From Deltaproteobacteria bacterium (lineage in GTDB: Bacteria > Myxococcota_A > Polyangia > Haliangiales > JADYYK01): a stretch of 64,000 nt of DNA. Position 1 is the stretch's first letter. Each line of letters begins with the position of its first letter. Below the pieces are notes generated by a model. That model was not told the DNA's origin. It saw only the letters and a program-made list of their open reading frames with translations, and did no database searches. Below, piece by piece: positions 55,901-63,209 of this stretch. Position numbers and translations under genes: made by a program. Location of the stretch: assembly GCA_020853705.1 (NCBI GenBank), contig JADYYK010000084.1:1-64000 (forward strand). The letters run 5' to 3'.

Positions 55901-56474
55901 AGCGTCGGCGACCCTGCTGATGACGCCGGGCAGCGGCGCCTGGCGCCAGCTCATCTACCTGCTCGACTCGTACCGGGTCTGGGCCGGCGCGCGCGACATC
56001 ACGACGCGCTTCTACACCGCGGTGTGGGTACCGGTGGCCGACCGTCCCGAAGGCCGGCGCAAGGATCCGGCCGCCGAGTGGCGCTGGACCGCCAGGGTGC
56101 CCAGCGCCAACGACGGCCCGACCCCGGCCGCGGTCGCCATGGTGCTCGGCGGCGGCAAGCAGCTCATGCTGCTGGCGGCCGAGACCGGCGCCCATCGCTT
56201 CAACGAGGCCGGGCAGACCGCCGTGGTCAAGGTGCGCTTCGAGCCCAGCGCGATGACCATCGGCCAGCTGCCCCCGGCGCACGACCTGGCCAGGAAAATG
56301 CCGGAGCCCGAGGTGCGCCGGATCTGGCCGAAAAAGCGCGGCAATGAGGGGCTCTGCAAGGACCTGCGCACCGGCACCGAGATGACCTCGGGTGAGGAGC
56401 TGCTGGCGCTCGACGAGCTCCTCTACGCCTACATGATGTGGCGCATCTTCGGCCAGCGCGATGGTGACGACTGA
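52980..56474 (+). CDS. Hsp100-like double AAA+ ATPase with release-factor-like C terminus
   Basis: 1164 residues. N-terminal region (1-180) and acidic linker (190-230) precede AAA+ module 1: Walker A GPAGCGKT (288-295), pore-like GEGFFGDW, but the Walker B position reads AILSLGHVGALL with no acidic pair. Module 2 is intact: GPTGVGKT (581-588), VVLLDEIEKAH, IIMTSNLG, FFRPELFNRID and GARPLKRAIE. The pore loop normally GYVG is replaced by GDAPGEAATGN. No Clp N domain or M coiled coil. After residue 850, KQPAFW (891-896), PGSGAWRQLIYLLDSYRVWA, ETGAHR (from 1068) and KDLRTG (from 1127) follow the order of a release factor 2 without its GGQ domain. Overlaps the next ATG by one base. Confidence 0.9.
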   Translation: MQFRFVCFVNRHASGRVTVTPLTLPGLAVHATSVERASEELVLALSDRIERAHPRRIVEFVRSGEGELCELDVPALDIWGPRDSQQVSIKVAGVRAPAHKPFVELYLPRLETRLWLEGKAQNDQAVELLKTQLGVLGDARRLAHRRELPETLLELVVEATPTRLAALTPRELRLAERPPRRTPEPEQGDDGEDGAGADNDNGSGGEAEDDAASGFELDDDSWEPKRRARGAGGKPRKIPTPTLTRIAVAWHELARADVLEPAYERAELVQLLAARLATTPTEPVVLVGPAGCGKTAVLHELARHLAAQPAATATAIAAAAANATSRAAGKAPLRPFFHVDGSRLIAGEGFFGDWQKQTLDCLDEARRAKAILSLGHVGALLEAGKSAHSDHNVAELIVAPLIARDLAIVGEATPEEWALVERRNQSFARAWSVLRVEELAPEATARVLARVGASHAAERKLKFEPGAAAESLALCRRFKPYGSLLGNAVTFLRRLIEARAHVLAERVTGADATAQFSSESGIPLLLLSDEVPLSADTVHAFLGARVMGQEAAARRVAEIVTVIKAGLADRLRPVGVLLFAGPTGVGKTELSKALAELIFGSRERLVRIDMGEYAGPDALARLLGDAPGEAATGNLTAAVRRQPFCVVLLDEIEKAHPAVFDALLGVLGEGRLTSAEGRFTDFRNAVIIMTSNLGADTWRGRVGFAGGGPGEAELRRHYIGEAERFFRPELFNRIDDFVVFSPLGAEELRRIVTREVDLVKRRAGLRQADVELAVADDALELLAARGLDPRYGARPLKRAIERDLVVPIATRLAELPEQPLRLTITPAAPGSPQPLALSAHFPGSSGDDSRGAIERVLDDAATLRAEVRKWSRAAPMQSLREILSYFDRASKQPAFWLERTLAEDSARRAAEARELVTGLADVQRQVETTEELAFEAYYERSARDAAALDEELGHARAAFEPLKERLFASLFPPRASATLLMTPGSGAWRQLIYLLDSYRVWAGARDITTRFYTAVWVPVADRPEGRRKDPAAEWRWTARVPSANDGPTPAAVAMVLGGGKQLMLLAAETGAHRFNEAGQTAVVKVRFEPSAMTIGQLPPAHDLARKMPEPEVRRIWPKKRGNEGLCKDLRTGTEMTSGEELLALDELLYAYMMWRIFGQRDGDD

Positions 56475-59400
56475 TGGAGCTCAAGCTGCCCATGGTCGTC
56501 GTGCAGCGCAGCGCGCGCCTGGTCGAGGCCTGGTTGCCCGGCTGTCCCGGTATCCGCGGCAGCGGCACCAGCCTGTCCGCGCTGCGCGACGACCTCGCCC
56601 TGGCGGTGATGCTGCGCTTCGAGCAGGAGCCGGTGGCCGCGCTGGGCGCCTACCAGCTGCCGCCCCACCTGTCGCTGCGCCACGTCAAGATCGCGACCAC
56701 GGCGCAGGATCGCGACGCCAACCGCAAGTATCGCCTGGAGGGGCGCATCGGCGTGCTGGTCGAGAAGTGGCCCCACGACGACTTCCACGTGGTGACCCCG
56801 ACGCGGCTGCCCGAGGCGCGCTTCGCGCTGGGCAAGCTCGACGACCTCGACGCCGCGGTGACCCGGCGCATCGCCGGCTGGTGCCTGGAGCACGAGCTCG
56901 AGACGCTCGACAAGCTGCACGCCGAGCAGCGCGAGCGCCTCGACATCCTGGAGGTCGACGCCGACCCACCCAGCATCCTGCCGCGCACGCCGCCGCCGCC
57001 CCCGCGCGCGCGGCGCGCCAAGCCCGACAAGAAGACCGGCAAGCCCCGGCAGAGCCCCGAGGAGCTTGAGGAGAAGCGCCGCCAGCGCCGCCTCCAGGTC
57101 AAGGCGCTGCGCGCGGTGGCGCGCAACCTGTCGCACGGCGCCGCCGACGACACCCTGGAGCGCGCCTTCGGTCGCGAGGCGCTGGTGCGCGAGCTGGTGG
57201 CCGAGCTGGAGGGCCGCGACGGCACCGCCATCGTCCTCATCGGCCCCTCGGGCGCCGGCAAGACCGCGCTGGTGCACGAGGTCACCCGGCGCCTGCACGC
57301 CAACCAGCGCGCCGCCGGCGCCCGCCGTGACGTCTGGCGCGTCGATGGCAACCGCTTCATCGCCGGCATGTCCTACGTCGGCCAGTGGGAGGCCCGTGCC
57401 CGCGAGCTTTGCACCGAGCTGACCGAGATCGGCGACATCCTGTACATCGACGACCTGGCGTCGATGGTCTATGCCGGTCGCGCCGGCCGCGCCACCACCA
57501 ACGTGGCCGAGTACCTGGCGCCGTCGATCGCGCGCGGGGATCTGACCGTGATCGCCGAGTCGACGCCGGAGCGCTTCGAGAAGGTGCGCGAGGAGGAGCC
57601 CACCTTCGCGGCGCTGTTCCGCGTCATCCACGTGCCGCCGATGAGCGACCGCGAGACGCTGCCGGTGCTGCTGGGCGCCCTGCGCGAGCTCGAAGGCGAC
57701 GGCGGCGCCGACGCCGGTGCCGACGCCCCGCGGGTCTCGCCCGCCGGCTTGCAGGTCATGCTGCTGGCCGCCGAGCGCTTCCTGCCCCACGAGGCCTTCC
57801 CGGGCAAGGCGGTGCGCCTGCTGGCGCGCCTCTGCGCCGGCCCCGGCAAGCTGGAGCACGGCCGGCGCTGCTACGACGTCGCCAGCGTGTACGAGATGCT
57901 GCACCGCCAGACCGGCCTGCCCTACTTCATCTTGTCGGGCGCCAAGGCGCACCCGCGCGACGCCATCGTGCAGGATCTGGCGCGGATGGTGGCCGGCCAG
58001 GACGCCGCGGTGGGCGCCATCGCCGACGCCGTCACCATCGCGCAACGCGCCATGCAGGACCCCGGCAAGCCGCTGGCGACCTACCTGTTCGTCGGCCCCA
58101 CCGGCGTCGGCAAGACCGAGACCGCCAAGGCGCTGGCGCGCTACCTGTTCGGCAGCGCCGAGCGGCTGACCCGCTTCGACATGTCGGAGTTCGTGTCGTC
58201 GTCGAGCATCTCGCGCCTGACCGGCCACGTCGGCGCGCCCGACGGCGAGCTGACCACCGCGCTGCGCACGCAGCCGTTCTCGGTCATCCTGTTCGACGAG
58301 ATCGAGAAGGCCCACCCGCGGGTGTTCGACGCCCTGCTGCAGCTGACCGGCGAGGGCCGCCTGACCGACGCCGCCGGGCGCACCGCAGACGCGCGCCAGG
58401 CCGTCATCATCATGACCTCGAACCTCGGCGTCCGCGACGCCGTCAACCAGCCCGGCTTCGCGCGCGGCGACGTCGGCCAGGCCGAGCGCCACTATGTCTC
58501 GGCGGTGCGCGCCTTCTTCCGACCCGAGTTCTTCAACCGCATCGATCGTGTGGTGCCCTTCCGTTCGCTCGATCGCGCCGCGCTCCAGCTGGTGGTGCAG
58601 CACCAGCTGGCCGAGCTGCTGGGCCGCCGCGGCATCCAGAGCGGCAACGTCCTGGTCGACGTCGAGGCCGAGCTCCTGGCCATGCTGGTCGATCAGGCCT
58701 TCGACCCGCGCTATGGCGCGCGCCCGCTGCGCCGCGCCCTGGAGCGCCGCCTGACCGTGCCGCTGGCGCACCACCTGGTCCGGCGCACCTCGAACGACCT
58801 CGCCCTGGTCGAGCTGTACCGGCGCGGCGATGACATGGGGCTGGCGGTGCGCCTGCTGTGCGAGGAGTCGCCGCTACCGGCGCGCACGCCGCTGCCGGCC
58901 GACTGGACGCTGGGTGACCTGCTGGCCGCGCTGGAGACCGTGCGCACCCGGCTGGCGACGCTGACCGAGTCGACCGAGGTGGCGCGCCTGCGCGCGCTGC
59001 AGGAGGCCGCGCTGCTCGGCCAGGGCGACCCCGGCGTCAGCGTCGATCTGCTGGAGCGCCTCGGCGAGCTCAGCGCCGAGCTGCGTGAGCTCGACGAGCA
59101 CGAGCTGGCCGTGCTGCAGTTCGTCGAAGAGCCCGATCGCATCAGCGAGATCGACATCCGCAAGTATGGCGGCGACTACCGCGCGGCCCGCCGGGGTCTG
59201 CGCCCCCGCGTCGGCTTCCGCGAGCTGCCGGTCGAGAGCAACCCCGAGCAGCTCCTGCGCAGCTGTCGCCCGCGCGTGCTCGCCATGCAGGACAAGCTCG
59301 AGGTGCTGACCCACCAGCTGCGCGCCAGCGCCGCCCCCGAGGAGGTCCGCACCGTGGTGGTGAGCGGCGTCGGCGAGGACGACCCCCGCGCGGTGCTCAA

Positions 59401-59854
59401 CGCGGTGACCCTGGTGCCCCGCGCGCTGGCGACGCGGCATCGCCTGCTGGCCGAGCTCGGGCCGCCTGGCAAGCTGGAGTGGCGCGAGCAGTGGGAGCTG
59501 CGCGAGCGGCCGCGGCGCTACGCCGTGGTCGTGCACGGCGTCGGGCTGGACGCGCTGCTCGAGCACCTGCACGGCTTCGCGGTGCTGAGCGCGGCGGGCG
59601 AGCTCGGCCAGCCGCGCGTGCCGGTGCGCCTGGAGGTCCTCAGCGGGGACGGACCCGAGGCCATCGCACGGCACGACGCCGAGGCGGCGCGCACGCTGGC
59701 CGCGCGCCGGGCCGGGGCTCGCCCCGACGTACCCGAGCCGGGGCGCGTGGTCGCCCTGCAGCGCAGCCCGGGCACGCTGGAGCACCTGGCCAGCGGCCGC
59801 GACGCCACCGAGACCCTGGCCATCGCCGCCACCATGCTGCGAGGCACCCGCTGA
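56474..59854 (+). CDS. Hsp100-like double AAA+ ATPase, second paralogue
   Basis: 1126 residues. N-terminal region 1-165, Pro/Lys linker, then module 1 with GPSGAGKT (257-264), pore-like GMSYVGQW and a Walker B reading ILYIDDLAS (Asp-Asp instead of Asp-Glu). The linker SVYEMLHRQTGLP joins directly to module 2, with no M domain: GPTGVGKT (541-548), VILFDEIEKAHP, IIMTSNLG, FFRPEFFNRID and GARPLRRALE. The GYVG pore loop is absent (LTGHVGAPDGEL). From about residue 815 a helical region (LLERLGELSAELRELDEHEL) and a beta-rich end may be a strongly decayed release-factor-like body. Coupled by TGATGG overlaps at both ends. Confidence 0.9.
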   Translation: MELKLPMVVVQRSARLVEAWLPGCPGIRGSGTSLSALRDDLALAVMLRFEQEPVAALGAYQLPPHLSLRHVKIATTAQDRDANRKYRLEGRIGVLVEKWPHDDFHVVTPTRLPEARFALGKLDDLDAAVTRRIAGWCLEHELETLDKLHAEQRERLDILEVDADPPSILPRTPPPPPRARRAKPDKKTGKPRQSPEELEEKRRQRRLQVKALRAVARNLSHGAADDTLERAFGREALVRELVAELEGRDGTAIVLIGPSGAGKTALVHEVTRRLHANQRAAGARRDVWRVDGNRFIAGMSYVGQWEARARELCTELTEIGDILYIDDLASMVYAGRAGRATTNVAEYLAPSIARGDLTVIAESTPERFEKVREEEPTFAALFRVIHVPPMSDRETLPVLLGALRELEGDGGADAGADAPRVSPAGLQVMLLAAERFLPHEAFPGKAVRLLARLCAGPGKLEHGRRCYDVASVYEMLHRQTGLPYFILSGAKAHPRDAIVQDLARMVAGQDAAVGAIADAVTIAQRAMQDPGKPLATYLFVGPTGVGKTETAKALARYLFGSAERLTRFDMSEFVSSSSISRLTGHVGAPDGELTTALRTQPFSVILFDEIEKAHPRVFDALLQLTGEGRLTDAAGRTADARQAVIIMTSNLGVRDAVNQPGFARGDVGQAERHYVSAVRAFFRPEFFNRIDRVVPFRSLDRAALQLVVQHQLAELLGRRGIQSGNVLVDVEAELLAMLVDQAFDPRYGARPLRRALERRLTVPLAHHLVRRTSNDLALVELYRRGDDMGLAVRLLCEESPLPARTPLPADWTLGDLLAALETVRTRLATLTESTEVARLRALQEAALLGQGDPGVSVDLLERLGELSAELRELDEHELAVLQFVEEPDRISEIDIRKYGGDYRAARRGLRPRVGFRELPVESNPEQLLRSCRPRVLAMQDKLEVLTHQLRASAAPEEVRTVVVSGVGEDDPRAVLNAVTLVPRALATRHRLLAELGPPGKLEWREQWELRERPRRYAVVVHGVGLDALLEHLHGFAVLSAAGELGQPRVPVRLEVLSGDGPEAIARHDAEAARTLAARRAGARPDVPEPGRVVALQRSPGTLEHLASGRDATETLAIAATMLRGTR

Positions 59855-62148
59855 TGGAGAAGCGGCTGCACGCCTTCGTGCGCAAGCACGGCGACCTCGG
59901 CTACACGGTGTCGGTGCTGACCCATCCGCACCTGGCGGCCTTCGCGCGCGACGCCGCCAGCGCCAGCGCCGATCTCGGCCGCGTCATCGCGCGCCTGCTC
60001 GGCCGCGGCGAGCTGGTGCACGAGGACACCTTCTGGCCCGACCTGCGCCTGCGCCGCATGGAGCTGGTGGTGCGCGCGGTGCAGCACGCGCGCCTCTTGC
60101 CGGTGCCGATGCGCTTCACCGTGGTGACCCACGGCGTCGAGGCCAGCGCCGACGCCGGCGCGACCGCCGCGCGCAAGCGCAAGGCCAGGGCGCGCGAGCC
60201 CATCATCGTGCGCCTGCCCCGCCTGGGCCTCGAGGGTCGCCTGGAAGACCCCGCGGATCTCGACGCCTACGTCGAGGAGCTGGTGCGCCACCACCTCTAC
60301 ATGGTGCCGCTGGCCCGCCTCACCGAGGTCTCGTACACCGGCGAGGAGACCATCGAACCCCTGATCGTGCAGGCCCGGCCGCCGACGCGCGCCAAGCTCG
60401 AGGCCGCGGCACGCCAGGCCGAGACCCGGGCGCCGATGCCGCCCGGCCTGTCAGAGGCCACCCGCCGCCTCGGCGACGACGCCAGGCTGGGGCTGCTCGA
60501 GCGCGCCTACCAGCGTGACGACGAGGTCGCCCAGCTGCGCGAGGCGGTGACCGCGCGCCGCCGCGCCAGCGTGCTGCTGATCGGCCCCAGCGGCGCCGGC
60601 AAGACCGCCATCGTGCACGAGCTGGTGCAGCGCGCGCTGGAGGGCCCGCCCGCGAGCACGCTCGAGGTCTACACCACCAACGGCAGCCGCATCGTGGCCG
60701 GCATGCGCTACCTCGGCGAGTGGCAGGGCCGGGTGCAGCGCATGATCGAGTCGCTGCGCACCCGCCGCGCGGTGCTGCACTTCGAGAGCCTGCCCGAGCT
60801 CCTGGCCACCGGCAGCTCGGCCGACGGCCTCGACGTCGCGCGGCACCTGCTGCCCTCCATCGAGGCCGGGGACATCGTCATCATCGTCGAGGCCACCGCC
60901 GAGGACGTCGCCCGCGCCGAGCGCACCCACGCCGCCTTCGTGCAGGTGCTGCGCGCCGTGCTGGTACCGCCGCTGCCGCCCGACAAGGCCGAGCAGGCCC
61001 TGGTCGCCGCGACCTCGCGCATCGGCCGCGCCCGCAAGGTCAAGTTCGCCGCCGCCGCCATGCTGCGCGCACGCGAGCTGACCGAGCGCTTCGGCAGCGG
61101 CGTCGCCATGCCCGGCGGCGCGCTGGATCTGCTGCGCGCGGCGGCCCACCTCGATGGCCGCGCCGGGCGCGAGGTCGGCCCCGCCGACGTCACCCGCGCC
61201 TTCACGCTGCGCACCGGCTACCCGCGCGAGATCATCGATCCCTCGGTGCCGCTGGATCCCGACGCCGTGCTGGCGCGCCTGCGCGGCCGCGTCATCGGCC
61301 AGGACGCCGCCATGACCCTGCTGGCCAACCTGGTCATCACGCTGAAGACCGGGCTGGCCGATCCGGCGCGCCCGCTGGGGTCGTTCCTGCTGCTGGGCCC
61401 CACCGGGGTCGGCAAGACCGAGTCCGCGCTGGCCCTGGCCGAGTACCTGTTCGGCGACGACAAGCGGCTGGCCCGCCTCGACATGTCCGAGTACGCCGCG
61501 CCGGGCAGCGCGGTGCGCCTGGTCAGCGACGTCAGCGGCCACGACGGTGTGCTGGCCCGCCGGGTGCGCGAGCAGCCCTTCGGCATCGTGCTGCTCGACG
61601 AGATCGAGAAGGCCGACGGCTCGGTGCACGACCTCTTGCTGCAGGTCCTCGGCGAGGGCCGCCTGACCGACGCCACCGGTCGCAGCGTCAGCTTCAAGAA
61701 CACCGTCGTGCTGCTGACCTCGAACCTGGGCGCCGACTCCGCCGGCCGCTCGCTCGGTTTCGGCGACAGCACCCGCGCCAGCATGGACCGCCACTACCTG
61801 TCGGCCGCCGCCGCCTTCTTCCGCCCCGAGCTGCTCAACCGCTTCGATCAGATCGTGCCCTACAGCCCGCTCGGCGCCGAGACCGTGCAGCTCATCGCAC
61901 GGCGCGCCCTGGCCAGCGCCCTCGAGCGCGAGGGGCTGACCCGCCGCGGCGTCAGCGTCGACGTCGACCCCGCCGCCGTCGCCCGCCTGGCCGCCATCGG
62001 CTTCGATCCACGCTACGGCGCGCGTCCGCTCAAGCGCGCCATCGAGCACTGGGTCATCGGCCCGCTGGCCCGCATCCTGGCCGCCGGCAGCCCTCCGCGC
62101 CGCCTGCGCCTGCTGGCCACCGAGACCGGCGTCGAGCTGCGCGTGTGA
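59854..62148 (+). CDS. Hsp100-like double AAA+ ATPase, third paralogue
   Basis: 764 residues, the shortest of the three, ending just after the second AAA+ small domain. Residues 1-190 are the shared N-terminal region (VRLPRLGLEGRLEDPADLDAY). Module 1 has GPSGAGKT (244-251) and pore-like GMRYLGEW, but its Walker B reads AVLHFESLPE, with a single Glu. Module 2 is complete: GPTGVGKT (515-522), IVLLDEIEKAD, VLLTSNLGADS, FFRPELLNRFD and GARPLKRAIE. The GYVG pore loop is missing (SDVSGHDGVL). No release-factor-like tail. Probably assembles with or regulates the other two; this is inferred from the operon. Confidence 0.9.
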   Translation: MEKRLHAFVRKHGDLGYTVSVLTHPHLAAFARDAASASADLGRVIARLLGRGELVHEDTFWPDLRLRRMELVVRAVQHARLLPVPMRFTVVTHGVEASADAGATAARKRKARAREPIIVRLPRLGLEGRLEDPADLDAYVEELVRHHLYMVPLARLTEVSYTGEETIEPLIVQARPPTRAKLEAAARQAETRAPMPPGLSEATRRLGDDARLGLLERAYQRDDEVAQLREAVTARRRASVLLIGPSGAGKTAIVHELVQRALEGPPASTLEVYTTNGSRIVAGMRYLGEWQGRVQRMIESLRTRRAVLHFESLPELLATGSSADGLDVARHLLPSIEAGDIVIIVEATAEDVARAERTHAAFVQVLRAVLVPPLPPDKAEQALVAATSRIGRARKVKFAAAAMLRARELTERFGSGVAMPGGALDLLRAAAHLDGRAGREVGPADVTRAFTLRTGYPREIIDPSVPLDPDAVLARLRGRVIGQDAAMTLLANLVITLKTGLADPARPLGSFLLLGPTGVGKTESALALAEYLFGDDKRLARLDMSEYAAPGSAVRLVSDVSGHDGVLARRVREQPFGIVLLDEIEKADGSVHDLLLQVLGEGRLTDATGRSVSFKNTVVLLTSNLGADSAGRSLGFGDSTRASMDRHYLSAAAAFFRPELLNRFDQIVPYSPLGAETVQLIARRALASALEREGLTRRGVSVDVDPAAVARLAAIGFDPRYGARPLKRAIEHWVIGPLARILAAGSPPRRLRLLATETGVELRV

Positions 62149-62181
62149 GCCACCCACCAATGTCACGCCAGGAGCGCTGGA

Positions 62182-63144
62182 TCATTGCCCACCCACCAGG
62201 GGCGGCGCCGCTCGCGCCGCCTCGGCTGACAGCACCTCGACCAGGAAGTCCCACAGCGCGGCCACCCGCGGCACGTTGCGCAGCGCGCGGTGGCCGACCA
62301 GCCACAGCGGATCGCTGGGCAGCGCCTGCAGCGACGCCGCCAGCGCGCGCGTGGTCGCGACCGGCACCAGGCGGGCCACGCTGCGGTAGGGCTCGGCCAG
62401 CAGCGCGACCCCGACGCCCGCGGCGGCCGCCGCGATGTGGCTCTGGAAGTGGCTGGTGCGCAGCACCGCGCCGTCGGCCGGGACCTGCTGGGTCAGCCAC
62501 TGCGCGACCGGCAGGTGCGCGAGGTCGGCGCCCCACGCGATCCAGCGCGCGTCGCTCCAGCGCCTGAGGCGGCCCAGCTCGGCCGCGTAGGCTGGCGAGG
62601 TCATCGGGATCGACCGGGTCTCGAGCAGCCTGGTCACCACCAGGTCGCCGCTCCTGGGTCGCATCGCGCGCACCGCCAGGTCGGCCTCGCGCCGCGTCAG
62701 GTCGGCATAGCCGACGCTGGCGTCGAGCTCGACGCGCACGCGGGGAAAGCGCTCGCGAAAGCGGCCCAGCTGCGGCGCCACGAAGGCGTCGGCGACGCCT
62801 GGCATCACGGTCAGCCGCACCACGCCCTCGGCGGTGGTCTCGATGGCGTCGACCGCGGTCGCGAAGCGCGCCAGCCCGCGCTCCATCTCCTCGGCCGCGA
62901 CCAGCATCGACTCGGCGGCCGCGGTCACCACGGTGCCCTCGCGGGTGCGCTCGAACAGGTGCACGCCCAGCTCGGCCTCCAGCCGGTCCAGGCGCCGGCT
63001 GACGGTCGACACGTCCATGCCCAGGCGGGTGGCCGCGCTGGCCAGCTGCCCGGCGCGGGACACCGCCAGAAAGACGCGCACGTGGTCCCAGTCCAGCGCG
63101 GCCAGCTCGGGCCGGCGGCTCACCGGGTCCGCCCGTATTTGCAC
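62182..63144 (-). CDS. LysR-family transcriptional regulator
   Basis: 320 residues from GTG 63144; an in-frame GTG at 63123 would remove 7 residues and clear the palindrome. The helix-turn-helix is LDWDHVRVFLAVSRAGQLAS then MDVSTVSRRLDRLEAELGVHLF. The effector domain starts near residue 95 (VVRLTVMPGVADAFVAPQL). It is divergent from the truncated NAD(P)-binding gene, its probable target. It ends 33 bases after the Hsp100 operon, convergent. Confidence 0.93.
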   Translation of the reverse strand: MQIRADPVSRRPELAALDWDHVRVFLAVSRAGQLASAATRLGMDVSTVSRRLDRLEAELGVHLFERTREGTVVTAAAESMLVAAEEMERGLARFATAVDAIETTAEGVVRLTVMPGVADAFVAPQLGRFRERFPRVRVELDASVGYADLTRREADLAVRAMRPRSGDLVVTRLLETRSIPMTSPAYAAELGRLRRWSDARWIAWGADLAHLPVAQWLTQQVPADGAVLRTSHFQSHIAAAAAGVGVALLAEPYRSVARLVPVATTRALAASLQALPSDPLWLVGHRALRNVPRVAALWDFLVEVLSAEAARAAPPLVGGQ

Positions 63145-63152
63145 AAGTGCAA
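63139..63152. promoter_or_regulatory. palindrome at the LysR start, probable operator
   Basis: TTGCACAAGTGCAA has 6-base inverted arms around a 2-base centre, and it overlaps the LysR GTG at 63144. A second, weaker inverted pair (GCGTACACGC region, 63182-63191) lies nearer the divergent gene. Confidence 0.5.
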
Positions 63153-63209
63153 CAACATCTTGCGATTCTTGGCGTTGTCATGCGTACACGCAAGCTTCAT
63201 CTTCACCGC

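Noticed and set aside
52917..56282. Extended minus-strand frame upstream of the propeller protein (1448 residues in total)
   Set aside because: Only the last 326 residues look real. The extension is antisense to the first Hsp100 gene, and TATACT plus ATG 52916 gives a clean start.
52980..62148. Type VI secretion ClpV or a ClpP-linked ClpA/ClpX unit
   Set aside because: No T6SS genes (VipA/B, Hcp, VgrG), no ClpP nearby, no Clp N domain, and no visible ClpP-binding I/V/L-G-F/L loop.
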